IMG/VR virus record: IMGVR_UViG_3300032116_001016
Location: 1 to 28,820 of that record
DNA length: 28,820 nt
Direction: 5' to 3' (one strand)
Source of the DNA: a virus
Position numbers and translations under genes: made by a program. Shown one piece after another: positions 7,270 through 13,959 of the stretch (the stretch's first letter is position 1; each line of letters starts with the position of its first letter). Below the pieces are notes generated by a model that was not told where the DNA came from, did no database searches, and saw nothing but the letters and a program-made list of their open reading frames with translations.

Positions 7270-8145
7270 ATGCCAACTAACAAACTAAAAAAGATACCAG
7301 CCGGAGCACTAAAAAACTTTGTGGATGCCGGGAAATCTAGAACACGCGTCATTAGTAAAGTAGAGCGCTTTGTTCTGTCACAGCCAGTAGATAACTCTAG
7401 AGCATTTAATGGACTGCATCCATCAGCTATGGTCGGTTCATATTGGTGCCACAGAGCTTCTTACTTTCATTTAAAAGGCAACGTACCTAAAGCTCAAGAC
7501 CGTAATTTCAAACGAGAATTAATTTTTGCCCAAGGTCACGGAATTCACGATGTATGGCAAAAGTGGTTTAGGGACATGGGGTCACTCTACGGTGTTTGGG
7601 AGTGTAAGAACTGCATGATACAAATTTGGGCAACAAGCCCAGGTGGATGTGATGCGTGTGGTTCTGACTTACTTATGCGGTACAAAGAGGTACCAGTAGA
7701 GTACGACGAGTTAATGATTACCGGGCACTCAGACGGCTGGTTAAAAGGTTTTGGCGACGACTTGATGTTAGAAATAAAGTCAGTAGGCGAAGGAACCTTT
7801 ATGTGGTACGACCGACAAAATTGGTTCTCGTCTGGACAAAACTTTGCGGATGCTTGGAAAAATCTCAAGTCTCCTTTTGAAGCCCACGTAGCCCAGGTGC
7901 AGCTTTACATGAAAGTGTTAGAGTTGTCTGGTAGAACAGATGTGCCACAAGAGGCTGTAGTTATTTACGAAGCTAAGCCGACGCAGGAAGTAAAAGAGTT
8001 TATTGTTCGTAAAGATGATTGGGCAATTCAGCCGATTATCGACGGTGCCAAACTTGTGGTAGACTCGTTATCCAAGAACGTCGCTCCAGACTGTAATGTA
8101 GGCGGAGCGTTAAAATGCAAACAGTGCGGAGACTTTAATGAGTAA
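7270..8145 (+). CDS. Cas4-like Fe-S PD-(D/E)XK exonuclease
   Basis: The 291-residue protein belongs to the RecB/Cas4 nuclease group, which resects DNA ends. The metal site is formed by H90 (GHGIH), D155 (TGHSDGW) and E168-x-K170 (LMLEIKS). One cysteine near the N-terminus (C60, in YWCHR) and three at the C-terminus (C275, C283, C286) match the split 4Fe-4S ligand pattern of Cas4 and AddB. An extra pair of CxxC knuckles (CKNC at 112-115, CDAC at 127-130) inserts a zinc ribbon not usual in Cas4. GGAGG lies nine bases before the ATG. The end overlaps the next gene by eight bases. No CRISPR or cas neighbour exists, so a recombination role with RecA is more likely than spacer acquisition. Confidence 0.85.
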   Translation: MPTNKLKKIPAGALKNFVDAGKSRTRVISKVERFVLSQPVDNSRAFNGLHPSAMVGSYWCHRASYFHLKGNVPKAQDRNFKRELIFAQGHGIHDVWQKWFRDMGSLYGVWECKNCMIQIWATSPGGCDACGSDLLMRYKEVPVEYDELMITGHSDGWLKGFGDDLMLEIKSVGEGTFMWYDRQNWFSSGQNFADAWKNLKSPFEAHVAQVQLYMKVLELSGRTDVPQEAVVIYEAKPTQEVKEFIVRKDDWAIQPIIDGAKLVVDSLSKNVAPDCNVGGALKCKQCGDFNE

Positions 8146-8641
8146 AACACAGCTAATAACCGGAGATACAAGCAAGTATGTTCTAGACACTTTGGATAAC
8201 CAAGGACTAGGGCTTGACCGAGAGGTGGACCTAGAAAGGCCTGCACTGCCGGTCGATATTACAGAGATTAGTGACGAAGAGCTAATGCTGCTTTATACCC
8301 ACTTCTCCAGCTACAGTGACTTTGTAAACACACAGTTAGCGTGCGCAGTTGTAGACGAAAAAGAAGCAGAGCGCCGAATGGATTACGCAGAGTCAGAAAG
8401 ATTACTGCACCACCAAACTGCAAGCCCAAAAGCAACTGTTACAGTAATTAAAGCTCTAGTAGACGGGGACGCCTCGCTAGCAAGTGTTCGTCAAGAATAT
8501 TTAAATAAATATTCATACCGTAAAGTGTTGGAGACTATGGCGTCTAATTGCGAGCGTAGCACAGCAGTTTGCAGTCGCGAGCTTACCCGTAGGACATCGA
8601 GTGATAACTTTAAGACCAGAAGCAGAAAGTTTACAACCTAA
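8138..8641 (+). CDS. Conserved-looking phage protein of unknown function
   Basis: This 167-residue helical protein sits between the Cas4-like and RuvC-like genes with overlaps on both sides (eight bases and one base). Its second half has a DNA-associated look: IKALVDGDASLASVRQEYLNKYSYRK, then NCERSTAVCSRELTRR and a basic C-terminus. I recall similar proteins at the same place in other actinophages but cannot name a domain. It may assist the neighbouring nucleases; that is inference. Confidence 0.7.
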   Translation: MSKTQLITGDTSKYVLDTLDNQGLGLDREVDLERPALPVDITEISDEELMLLYTHFSSYSDFVNTQLACAVVDEKEAERRMDYAESERLLHHQTASPKATVTVIKALVDGDASLASVRQEYLNKYSYRKVLETMASNCERSTAVCSRELTRRTSSDNFKTRSRKFTT

Positions 8642-9225
8642 TGGTTAAAGATAAGCTGTTCGGCCCTGGTCTAGACCTAGACGTAAAAAATATTGCCGTT
8701 GGCATAGACCAGTCTTATTCAGGATTTGGCATAACTATATTAAATGTAGATGATAAAAGTCAGTACGGCACTTTAGTATTTAAAGCCGAACAGATGCACA
8801 TAGACCGACTGGTTTGGGTACAGGATAAGTTAAGTAAGGTTATTAGGCCACTTGCTGTTAATAGAGATTCAATCACAGTAGCTATGGAAGGCTACGCCTT
8901 TGGCACCACAATGGCCCACATGTTGGGTGAATTAGGTGCCATAGTAAAACTAACCTGTTATAACGAGCTAGATGGATTTGATGGCAAATACCCGTATATT
9001 ATTCCGCCAACTACCTTAAAAAAATATATTACAGGTAAAGGTACCGGGGTACAAAAAAATCAAATTCTGCTAAACGTGTACAAAAAGTGGGGCGTAGAGT
9101 TTAACGACGACAATGCCGCAGATTCGTACGCCTTAGCTATGCTAGCTGCCGGTAAGGGCGACCTTGCCTACGAACTAGAGATTCTACAAAAAATTAAAGG
9201 ACCTAACTTTAGGGAAAAGCCATGA
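8641..9225 (+). CDS. ruvC: RuvC-like Holliday junction resolvase
   Basis: This 194-residue protein has an RNase H-like fold. The acidic residues of the RuvC active site are visible: D23 in AVGIDQSYSGFG, E83 in VAMEGYAFG, and D157 with D161 in DDNAADSYALAML. RuvC-type enzymes cut four-way junctions made during recombination or before packaging. The first 15 residues are a short extension before the first strand. ATG overlaps the previous stop (TAATG), and the end overlaps the next gene by four bases. With the PD-(D/E)XK protein at 6492, the phage appears to carry two resolvase-type nucleases. Confidence 0.82.
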   Translation: MVKDKLFGPGLDLDVKNIAVGIDQSYSGFGITILNVDDKSQYGTLVFKAEQMHIDRLVWVQDKLSKVIRPLAVNRDSITVAMEGYAFGTTMAHMLGELGAIVKLTCYNELDGFDGKYPYIIPPTTLKKYITGKGTGVQKNQILLNVYKKWGVEFNDDNAADSYALAMLAAGKGDLAYELEILQKIKGPNFREKP

Positions 9226-9479
9226 TGTACGGGGACAACGATATCAAAAAGTCTCGTAAAGGCGGTATTCGCCAAAAGTTTTTAAAGAAACATCTTAAAG
9301 AGGTTCAGTCCAAACGTGAGTATAATAATATTTCCGATTTAATTAACAGAGTTAAGCAAGAAGAGCGGGATAGAATAGTAAAACTGCTAGACAAACAGGT
9401 TTACCACAGTAGACTTGAGTGCGGCATATCCTGCACCGCACATAAACAAATACAATTTATAAAGAATTTGAAGGATTAA
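9222..9479 (+). CDS. Small basic protein, unrecognised
   Basis: The gene encodes 85 residues, rich in Lys/Arg throughout (SRKGGIRQKFLKKHLKEVQSKR), with an amphipathic helix EERDRIVKLLDKQV that resembles one in the protein at 203-484. Three histidines and two cysteines (HSRLECGISCTAHK) near the C-terminus could bind a metal ion. The ATG overlaps the RuvC-like stop (ATGATG; either Met possible). Function unknown; the charge suggests nucleic acid binding. Confidence 0.55.
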   Translation: MMYGDNDIKKSRKGGIRQKFLKKHLKEVQSKREYNNISDLINRVKQEERDRIVKLLDKQVYHSRLECGISCTAHKQIQFIKNLKD

Positions 9480-9480
9480 A

Positions 9481-9630
9481 ATGGAAATTCTGGCATTAAT
9501 CGTACTCGCGTTAGTCCTACTAACGGTAGCTACAATACTTGTAATGACTATCCTAATATTTACTGGAACAATAAACGGTCTAGATTTGGATGAAGAAGAC
9601 TATGAGAAACAACAAACTTTCAGGGACTGA
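9481..9630 (+). CDS. Small single-span membrane protein
   Basis: A 49-residue frame starts one base after the previous stop, preceded by AAGGA. It has a long hydrophobic segment from the start (EILALIVLALVLLTVATILV and onward to residue 30) followed by an acidic tail (LDLDEEDYEKQQ). It would sit in the cell membrane with a short charged end. Phage holins can look like this, but one span and no lysis neighbour make that only one option. Confidence 0.55.
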   Translation: MEILALIVLALVLLTVATILVMTILIFTGTINGLDLDEEDYEKQQTFRD

Positions 9631-9751
9631 CCTGACTGGCTGGTGCATAACCGGCCATCATAAAGATTGCCCAATAGTAATAAAATTTTCTATGGGAGCA
9701 ATAGATGAAAAAACTTGTGGCTGTGAGTGCCATAAAGAACAAGGAGAATAA
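9602..9751 (+). CDS. Small Cys/His-rich protein
   Basis: A 49-residue frame overlaps the end of the membrane-protein gene. It has a regular metal-ligand pattern: WCITGHHKDCP in the middle and CGCECHK at the end, giving six cysteines or histidines in two groups. This spacing suggests one or two zinc ions. Its stop is directly before the ATG of the next gene. An alternative frame from 9705 crosses this region, but the ligand pattern and junctions favour this one. Function unknown. Confidence 0.5.
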   Translation: MRNNKLSGTDLTGWCITGHHKDCPIVIKFSMGAIDEKTCGCECHKEQGE

Positions 9752-9752
9752 A

Positions 9753-10184
9753 ATGGCAAATAACGATTTAGGATATTTTGAGGAACTTCCAGAAGCTCGA
9801 CAAGACTTTATACGAAAGGCCGGCCCTACTTCACAGGAGCTAAAACAAAAGATTATTTGGCAAAATTTTGAAGAATCACTGTCAGAAAAGTTTGCCGCGG
9901 CCGAGGCTTTGCTTATAAAAAAGCATAAAGATTATGGACCAAAGAACATAAGCGACAGCCCTGGCGGCCCTATAAATGGCCTTAGAGTCCGTATGCACGA
10001 TAAATTGGCTAGAATTAACCATTTATACGACACCGGTGCTACACCGGAAAACGAAAGCCTGCGCGACAGTTTTATAGATATGGCTAATTATGCAATTATT
10101 GCCCTTATGGTACTAGACGGAGAATGGGATAACCGAGAGATACCCCTCGCACCCAGCCTAAAAGAAAATATAGATTGGGCATAA
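9753..10184 (+). CDS. Nucleotide-modification-associated domain 1 / MazG-like protein
   Basis: The 143-residue protein starts at ATG 9753 with AAGGAG seven bases upstream. The core (KHKDYGPKN at about residues 56-64, GGPINGLRVRMHDKLARI, then ES-x2-DSFIDMANYAII) matches the Nmad1 (DUF1599) family, an all-helical fold related to MazG and dUTPase-type pyrophosphohydrolases with E/D residues that bind magnesium. Such proteins occur in phages with altered bases or with nucleotide-pool clean-up needs. Which nucleotide is used cannot be read from sequence. A terminator hairpin follows directly. Confidence 0.72.
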   Translation: MANNDLGYFEELPEARQDFIRKAGPTSQELKQKIIWQNFEESLSEKFAAAEALLIKKHKDYGPKNISDSPGGPINGLRVRMHDKLARINHLYDTGATPENESLRDSFIDMANYAIIALMVLDGEWDNREIPLAPSLKENIDWA

Positions 10185-10198
10185 ATTAGGCCCATTTT
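10176..10198 (+). terminator. Intrinsic terminator after the Nmad1-like gene
   Basis: TGGGC (10176-10180) pairs with GCCCA (10190-10194) around a nine-base A+T-rich loop, followed by TTTT. The stem starts inside the last codons of the gene. It is short, so termination may be incomplete. Confidence 0.5.
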
Positions 10199-10230
10199 AC
10201 CTCTATATTAGTATTGCGGGAGTACTAACT

Positions 10231-10236
10231 TATAAT
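10231..10236 (+). promoter_or_regulatory. -10 box before the SpoVS gene
   Basis: A perfect TATAAT lies 13 bases before the ATG at 10250. A weak -35 candidate TTAGTA is 17 bases upstream (10208-10213). AGAGG (10238-10242) may serve as ribosome site if transcription starts close to the -10 box. Placement just after a terminator supports a separate message. Confidence 0.45.
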
Positions 10237-10249
10237 TAGAGGTAATAAA

Positions 10250-10531
10250 ATGTCTGAATCACAAGACGAAGCAGTACTGCGTGTCAGCGCATCCAGCAGC
10301 CCGCAATCCGTGGCGTCTGCTATAGCTCATGCTATTTACGAAAAAGGTAGCTGTAAAGTCCGTGCCGTAGGCGCAGGGCCAGTAAACCAGGCCGTAAAAG
10401 CAATCGCAATTGCCAGTGGCTACACCGCTCCACGCGGGATAACCATCGTGAATCAACCAGGGTTTCAGTCGGTGGAAATAAACGGGGAAACCATTAGCGC
10501 AATTGTGTTCAAAGTATATTCAGTTAATTAA
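10250..10531 (+). CDS. spoVS: SpoVS-family protein
   Basis: The 93-residue protein is a clear match in pattern to stage V sporulation protein S: LRVSASSSPQSVASAIAHAI, then VRAVGAGPVNQAVKAIAIA, then a segment APRGITIVNQPGFQ and a final strand AIVFKV. SpoVS has an Alba-like fold and in Bacillus affects septation and spore coat assembly; a nucleic-acid-binding role is suspected from the fold. It seems to be a complete family unit with a short N-terminal extension. It has its own promoter and terminator context. Why a phage carries it is not known; it could bind phage DNA or RNA, or affect host development. Confidence 0.9.
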   Translation: MSESQDEAVLRVSASSSPQSVASAIAHAIYEKGSCKVRAVGAGPVNQAVKAIAIASGYTAPRGITIVNQPGFQSVEINGETISAIVFKVYSVN

Positions 10532-10593
10532 GCATAACTAGCCAATTAACTGTATCGTTATAGTATCAACCATCTTAGGCCAAAGAGGTAATT

Positions 10594-10905
10594 ATGAAAG
10601 AACCAAAAAGCAAATTCCCAACTATGGGAAATACCGCTGCTAAGAACGTAAGATTCCCATCAGCAACCCCAGAACGCGGAGTACTTGTAAAAAAGAAAAA
10701 CACCGCAGCTGGTAACCTATACGGACCAAAGGCTGACAAGCCTCACAAGGTTGTAACATCCGGACGCAAATTTGCTATTAGAGCAAAAATGCCAGCATGG
10801 AGCGACCCACAGATTGGTCCAGTTCAAGGAAACGGACGAATGTTTAAGTCAGCAGTAAACCGCACTGCTCCTAACTTTAAAGACGGTATGTCAAACTTCA
10901 ACTAG
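10594..10905 (+). CDS. Small basic protein, unrecognised
   Basis: This 103-residue protein is very rich in Lys, Arg, Asn and Pro, with few hydrophobic residues (KFPTMGNTAAKNVRFPSATP, GRKFAIRAKMPAW). It looks largely unstructured and could bind nucleic acid or be a small virion-associated protein. AGAGG lies eight bases before the ATG, and TATAGT at 10559-10564 is a possible -10 box for its own message. A strong terminator follows 16 bases after the stop, so with the SpoVS gene it may form a short, highly expressed unit. Confidence 0.65.
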   Translation: MKEPKSKFPTMGNTAAKNVRFPSATPERGVLVKKKNTAAGNLYGPKADKPHKVVTSGRKFAIRAKMPAWSDPQIGPVQGNGRMFKSAVNRTAPNFKDGMSNFN

Positions 10906-10921
10906 TTTGACCAAACAGAGA

Positions 10922-10945
10922 ACCCGCCGAAAGGCGGGTTTTTTT
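10922..10945 (+). terminator. Strong intrinsic terminator
   Basis: ACCCGCC (10922-10928) pairs with GGCGGGT (10933-10939) around a GAAA tetraloop, and the run of seven T's continues to 10945. This is a textbook rho-independent terminator ending the SpoVS/basic protein unit. Confidence 0.9.
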
Positions 10946-10950
10946 GTGAC

Positions 10951-11008
10951 TTGACAAACTCGCAGTTATCGACAATAATCGTGTTATACCGCGACATCCT
11001 GCGGTATA
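10951..11008 (+). promoter_or_regulatory. Promoter with an 8-bp palindrome at the start site
   Basis: TTGACA (10951-10956), 17 bases, AATAAT (10974-10979) forms a strong promoter directly after a terminator. Its predicted start site falls on a perfect inverted repeat, TATACCGC (10985-10992) and GCGGTATA (11001-11008), with an eight-base spacer. A second -10-like TATAGT (11005-11010) overlaps the right arm. The palindrome may be an operator for a dimeric repressor or a 5' hairpin of the message. Confidence 0.6.
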
Positions 11009-11036
11009 GTAGTACTACAACTATTCGGGAGAATAA

Positions 11037-11279
11037 ATGCTTATAGATGAGTTAAAAGAACTGGCCGCAAAAGCGGCTGTATCGGGTTGTGTTGTAGGAG
11101 TTTGGATTAAAAACCAAGACAAAGAGTTTCAGGAAGTTATGAACATTCTGATGTCTAGCCCTAGTTTAAATCTGACCGAGGCCCTAAACCTTATTAAAAA
11201 ACACCATCCAGATGTGCCGTTTAAACGAACGTCATTTACTTACCACATGAGAGGAACATGCACTTGCACAACAGTTTAG
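11037..11279 (+). CDS. Small protein, possible DNA-binding subunit of the phosphoesterase pair
   Basis: The gene encodes 80 residues. The centre (NILMSSPSLNLTEALNLIKKHHPDVPFKRTSFTYHMRG) reads like a helix-turn-helix arranged as in small terminase or resolvase N-termini, and the end CTCTTV has two cysteines. GGGAG lies six bases before the ATG. The gene overlaps the metallophosphoesterase by 22 bases, so the two are likely made together. Function unknown. Confidence 0.55.
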   Translation: MLIDELKELAAKAAVSGCVVGVWIKNQDKEFQEVMNILMSSPSLNLTEALNLIKKHHPDVPFKRTSFTYHMRGTCTCTTV

Positions 11280-12274
11280 CCAAAGAATTAGTCGAGTTAC
11301 TTAAGCAAGACCCACTAGCGCCATTCCCAATAATTCAAGCGCAAAAGATGACCATTAAGCCATCTACTATTATCAAACCTAAAAAAGATAAAAATGACTG
11401 GAAACTGGCGGCACTTTTGCCCGATACACAAATAGGTTATCGCGTGTATGAAGATGGTTCAGTAATTGAGTTTCACTCAGAAAAAGCCATTGATATTGCG
11501 CTTCAAATTTTAAACTACGCACACCAACAGTTTGGGGTAGACGTAGTCGTTAATCTAGGCGATACTTTAGACCTACCTGCTCAAAGCAGACATCATCAAG
11601 AAATTGCTTTTCAAAATTCTACAAACCTAGCAATTCAACGTGGTTACGAATACCTAGCTGCCCAAAGAGCCACGGTTCCAGACGCAGAAATTGTGTTCCT
11701 AGAAGGTAACCATGACTGTCGTATTTATAAATATCTAGCAGAAAATGCGCCAGCAGTTGTGACTATGAGACAAGCTGGGTCCGGAGTTGATGGGTGGCCG
11801 GTAAACAGCCTTCCACACTTGTTACGTATGGACGAATTAAATATTAACTACGCTAGCGGATATCCGGCCGGGGAATACTGGCTAAATGAAAACCTACGCT
11901 GCATTCATGGAGACCGAGTAAACTCCAGTGGAAGCACGGCAATGAAGTACATTAATTCAAATCACCACGTTTCCGTAATTTATGGGCACATTCACCGAAT
12001 TGAAATGCTGTACCACACAAACCACACTAGTACAGGGCCGGCTCGTAATGCTGCATTTAGCCCAGGATGCCTATGCCGTGTAGATGGTTCAGTACCAAGC
12101 GTAAAAGGTGGGGCTACACCAAACGAAAAACCCGTAAAATACTGGGAAAATTGGCAGCAGGGAGTGGGGTTTGCCTGGTACAAAGACACCGGAGAATTTA
12201 CCTTGCTATCAGTGCCTATCCTTGATGATTGGGCAGTATTTATGGGACAAGAGTTTAGGACCTATATCCAGTAA
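11258..12274 (+). CDS. Calcineurin-like metallophosphoesterase
   Basis: The 338-residue protein carries the two-metal phosphoesterase motifs in order: D56 (LLPDTQIG, with Q where H is usual), GDTLD (residues 101-105), GNHD (150-153), H217 (IHGDR) and GHIH (243-246). Relatives cleave phosphodiester or phosphomonoester bonds in DNA, RNA or small molecules. About 45 N-terminal residues precede the domain and a small C-terminal part (KYWENWQQGVGFAWY) is typical of actinophage copies. GAGAGGA before the ATG supports the start. The substrate cannot be told; DNA repair (SbcD-like) is one option but no SbcC partner is seen. Confidence 0.85.
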   Translation: MHLHNSLAKELVELLKQDPLAPFPIIQAQKMTIKPSTIIKPKKDKNDWKLAALLPDTQIGYRVYEDGSVIEFHSEKAIDIALQILNYAHQQFGVDVVVNLGDTLDLPAQSRHHQEIAFQNSTNLAIQRGYEYLAAQRATVPDAEIVFLEGNHDCRIYKYLAENAPAVVTMRQAGSGVDGWPVNSLPHLLRMDELNINYASGYPAGEYWLNENLRCIHGDRVNSSGSTAMKYINSNHHVSVIYGHIHRIEMLYHTNHTSTGPARNAAFSPGCLCRVDGSVPSVKGGATPNEKPVKYWENWQQGVGFAWYKDTGEFTLLSVPILDDWAVFMGQEFRTYIQ

Positions 12275-12282
12275 TTAAGTCA

Positions 12283-12288
12283 TAAACT
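12283..12288 (+). promoter_or_regulatory. Likely leaderless -10 box
   Basis: TAAACT fits the TANNNT form and ends exactly six bases before the ATG at 12295, the same distance as at the polymerase gene. No clear -35 box was found and no good Shine-Dalgarno sequence precedes the start. Confidence 0.35.
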
Positions 12289-12294
12289 AGGTTT

Positions 12295-12822
12295 ATGGCA
12301 AGCCCACATCAAAATATACAAAACCTCGGCGCTAACGGTTTGTACGGCACCTACACCAACTACGGTGGCGGTGGAGTTTCTGTCGCACGTTCAGAACTAG
12401 ACTTCCTACGCATGGGTGTAGGTAGAGAGCCATCTGCGGAATATCCAGATGGTTATCTAGGAACAATACGTACTCGCCGCGATGACCGAGGCCGCCCTAA
12501 TAGCGTATCTGAGCAAGTCCTAGACGGGCTAAAAGTACGCCAAACGCAACGTGGATATCAGCGCGGCGTGCATCGCGGCGAGCGTATTGACCCTACTGAT
12601 TACTATTTGCCACCAGAATTTTCTATGGATAGAGGCATTCGCAGACAAATGCAAGCCGCTAGAAAAGGTGTTGCTGTTCCAAAGTTTGTACCAGCATTTG
12701 CATTAGCCCCAGCACCGCACCTAGTTAACGACGGAAAAGCTAATTTGAAGTCTAATGAGCCTTACGAAGTTAACAAACGCAGAGTTTCACAACTACAGAC
12801 CCTAAAACCAGGTTGGAGATAA
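12295..12822 (+). CDS. Unrecognised Gly/Arg-rich protein
   Basis: This 175-residue basic protein has a Gly/Tyr/Asn-rich N-terminus (NGLYGTYTNYGGGGVSVARS), a middle with many charged residues (TIRTRRDDRGRP) and a basic helix RGIRRQMQAARKG. There are no cysteines and no enzyme motif. It begins a run of small genes of similar style up to 14,927, packed within few bases of each other. Composition suggests binding to nucleic acid or an assembly-related role; nothing proves it. Confidence 0.65.
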   Translation: MASPHQNIQNLGANGLYGTYTNYGGGGVSVARSELDFLRMGVGREPSAEYPDGYLGTIRTRRDDRGRPNSVSEQVLDGLKVRQTQRGYQRGVHRGERIDPTDYYLPPEFSMDRGIRRQMQAARKGVAVPKFVPAFALAPAPHLVNDGKANLKSNEPYEVNKRRVSQLQTLKPGWR

Positions 12823-12825
12823 AGT

Positions 12826-13167
12826 ATGCCATTACCACTAGCAGCCGTAGCAGGAGTTGCTGCAAGAGCGGTATTACCAGCAATTAGTCGTGCAGTAGCA
12901 ACTAGAGGTGCCGCATCCGCAGCCGCCGGCAACCTCACTGGAGGTGCTGCAACTAGAACAGCTTTAGCAGAGGGTTTAGAAACCGCTGGTCAAGGTACCC
13001 TTAAAAATTTTGCATCAAGGCAGTTACAAAACACTATAAAGTATAAAACTGCAAGCGCAATAATGCGGGTTCCGCAACAAAGCAGTTTTACAATGGACCA
13101 GCAAAATAATTTGCAAAGCAGAGCTTCGCAATTCCAAACAGGTTTGTATAACAGCCCAGATGCCTAA
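12826..13167 (+). CDS. Ala-rich small protein, unrecognised
   Basis: The 113-residue protein has an Ala/Val/Gly-rich N-terminal half (PLPLAAVAGVAARAVLPAIS) of moderate hydrophobicity interrupted by arginines, so it may be an amphipathic helix bundle or a membrane-surface segment rather than a true span. The C-terminal half is Gln/Asn-rich. GGAG lies seven bases before the ATG. The end overlaps the next gene by eight bases. Function unknown. Confidence 0.6.
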   Translation: MPLPLAAVAGVAARAVLPAISRAVATRGAASAAAGNLTGGAATRTALAEGLETAGQGTLKNFASRQLQNTIKYKTASAIMRVPQQSSFTMDQQNNLQSRASQFQTGLYNSPDA

Positions 13168-13522
13168 TACCCCAGACGGCCGCTATGGCCATAAACCATG
13201 GACCACCGACAAGCCCTATGTGGCCTCGGACCTAGCCGCGTTCCCACCACAGCCGTATATCGGACCGTTTGCCAGCAACCAGGAGCGCCTACTTACTCAG
13301 GCCATGCAGATTGGTACCCTTACCGGTGCCGAAATTCAGCAATATGTTCGTCCCCCGCTACCACAGGTGAAGCTATTCCCAAATAGGTTTGGGTATGAGA
13401 CCAATGAGTACGGAATTCAGGATATCGTAGAGATGACAGGTAGACCGGTCACTAGAACCGATTACGCGCAGCAGCCAAATACAACTGAGTCTACTAGCCG
13501 AAACAGCCTAGGTCAGGTGTAA
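13160..13522 (+). CDS. Unrecognised Pro-rich protein
   Basis: The 120-residue protein starts within the end of the previous gene, without a strong ribosome site, so translation is probably coupled. It is Pro/Gln/Tyr-rich (FPPQPYIGPFASNQERLL, QYVRPPLPQVKLFPNRFGYE) with one helical segment. No known motif. The composition resembles extended connector or scaffold-like proteins, but this is only an impression. Confidence 0.6.
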   Translation: MPNTPDGRYGHKPWTTDKPYVASDLAAFPPQPYIGPFASNQERLLTQAMQIGTLTGAEIQQYVRPPLPQVKLFPNRFGYETNEYGIQDIVEMTGRPVTRTDYAQQPNTTESTSRNSLGQV

Positions 13523-13525
13523 AAT
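13520..13525 (+). promoter_or_regulatory. Possible leaderless -10 box
   Basis: TAAAAT ends six bases before the ATG at 13532 and overlaps the previous stop codon. The spacing equals that at 2616-2628 and 12283-12295. No -35 box is evident, so the call is tentative. Confidence 0.3.
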
Positions 13526-13531
13526 AGATAA

Positions 13532-13741
13532 ATGGATTTAATTAAAATATTGGACCCAGATGGCGATGGTACCTCGTACCCTACGCCATACCCGTCGTTA
13601 GGTCGTACAGTTTACACAGGTGAAAAAGGCTGTGTTTCTTGCGGTTTAATACTAAATCCGGTACAGGTTTTAAATTCAGATATTTGCCCGTCTTGCACAA
13701 GGCGTAAAGCCGCAAAACAAGTCGCCAACAAAATGGCGTAA
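13532..13741 (+). CDS. Small zinc-ribbon protein
   Basis: The 69-residue protein has CVSC at about residues 34-37 and CPSC at about 53-56, forming a zinc ribbon, followed by a basic tail (TRRKAAKQVANK) that could reach nucleic acid. The N-terminus has DPDGDGTSYP, calcium-loop-like but short. The start has no good ribosome site but a -10-like box six bases before it. Confidence 0.6.
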   Translation: MDLIKILDPDGDGTSYPTPYPSLGRTVYTGEKGCVSCGLILNPVQVLNSDICPSCTRRKAAKQVANKMA

Positions 13742-13750
13742 GGAGAAAAA

Positions 13751-13957
13751 ATGGCCGTAAATAAGTCACGTTCAGAGAACAAGAGCCTATTGGAAGGCGC
13801 AACTGACGGTAAGTACCGTAAGCGTCGCCCAAACACCGAAGTACAGCCAGGAATGGGCGACCAGACCGTTGTACAGAACCGTGCTGGCCTACACCCATAC
13901 TTTAACTACGGGTTTATCAACAGCGAAGACCCAAACAAGGTAAATCCAGGAAAGTAA
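13751..13957 (+). CDS. Small basic protein, unrecognised
   Basis: The gene encodes 68 residues with a basic first half (NKSRSENKSLLEGATDGKYRKRRPN) and a neutral Asn/Gly/Pro-rich second half. AAGGAG lies six bases before the ATG. It has the same codon style (many CCA, AAC, AAG) as the gene at 10594, which may mean high expression. No domain recognised. Confidence 0.6.
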   Translation: MAVNKSRSENKSLLEGATDGKYRKRRPNTEVQPGMGDQTVVQNRAGLHPYFNYGFINSEDPNKVNPGK

Positions 13958-13959
13958 TC

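Noticed and set aside
9705-9752. Longer start of the Nmad1-like gene
   Set aside because: It overlaps the Cys/His-rich small gene in another frame, while AAGGAG at 9741-9746 fits the ATG at 9753.
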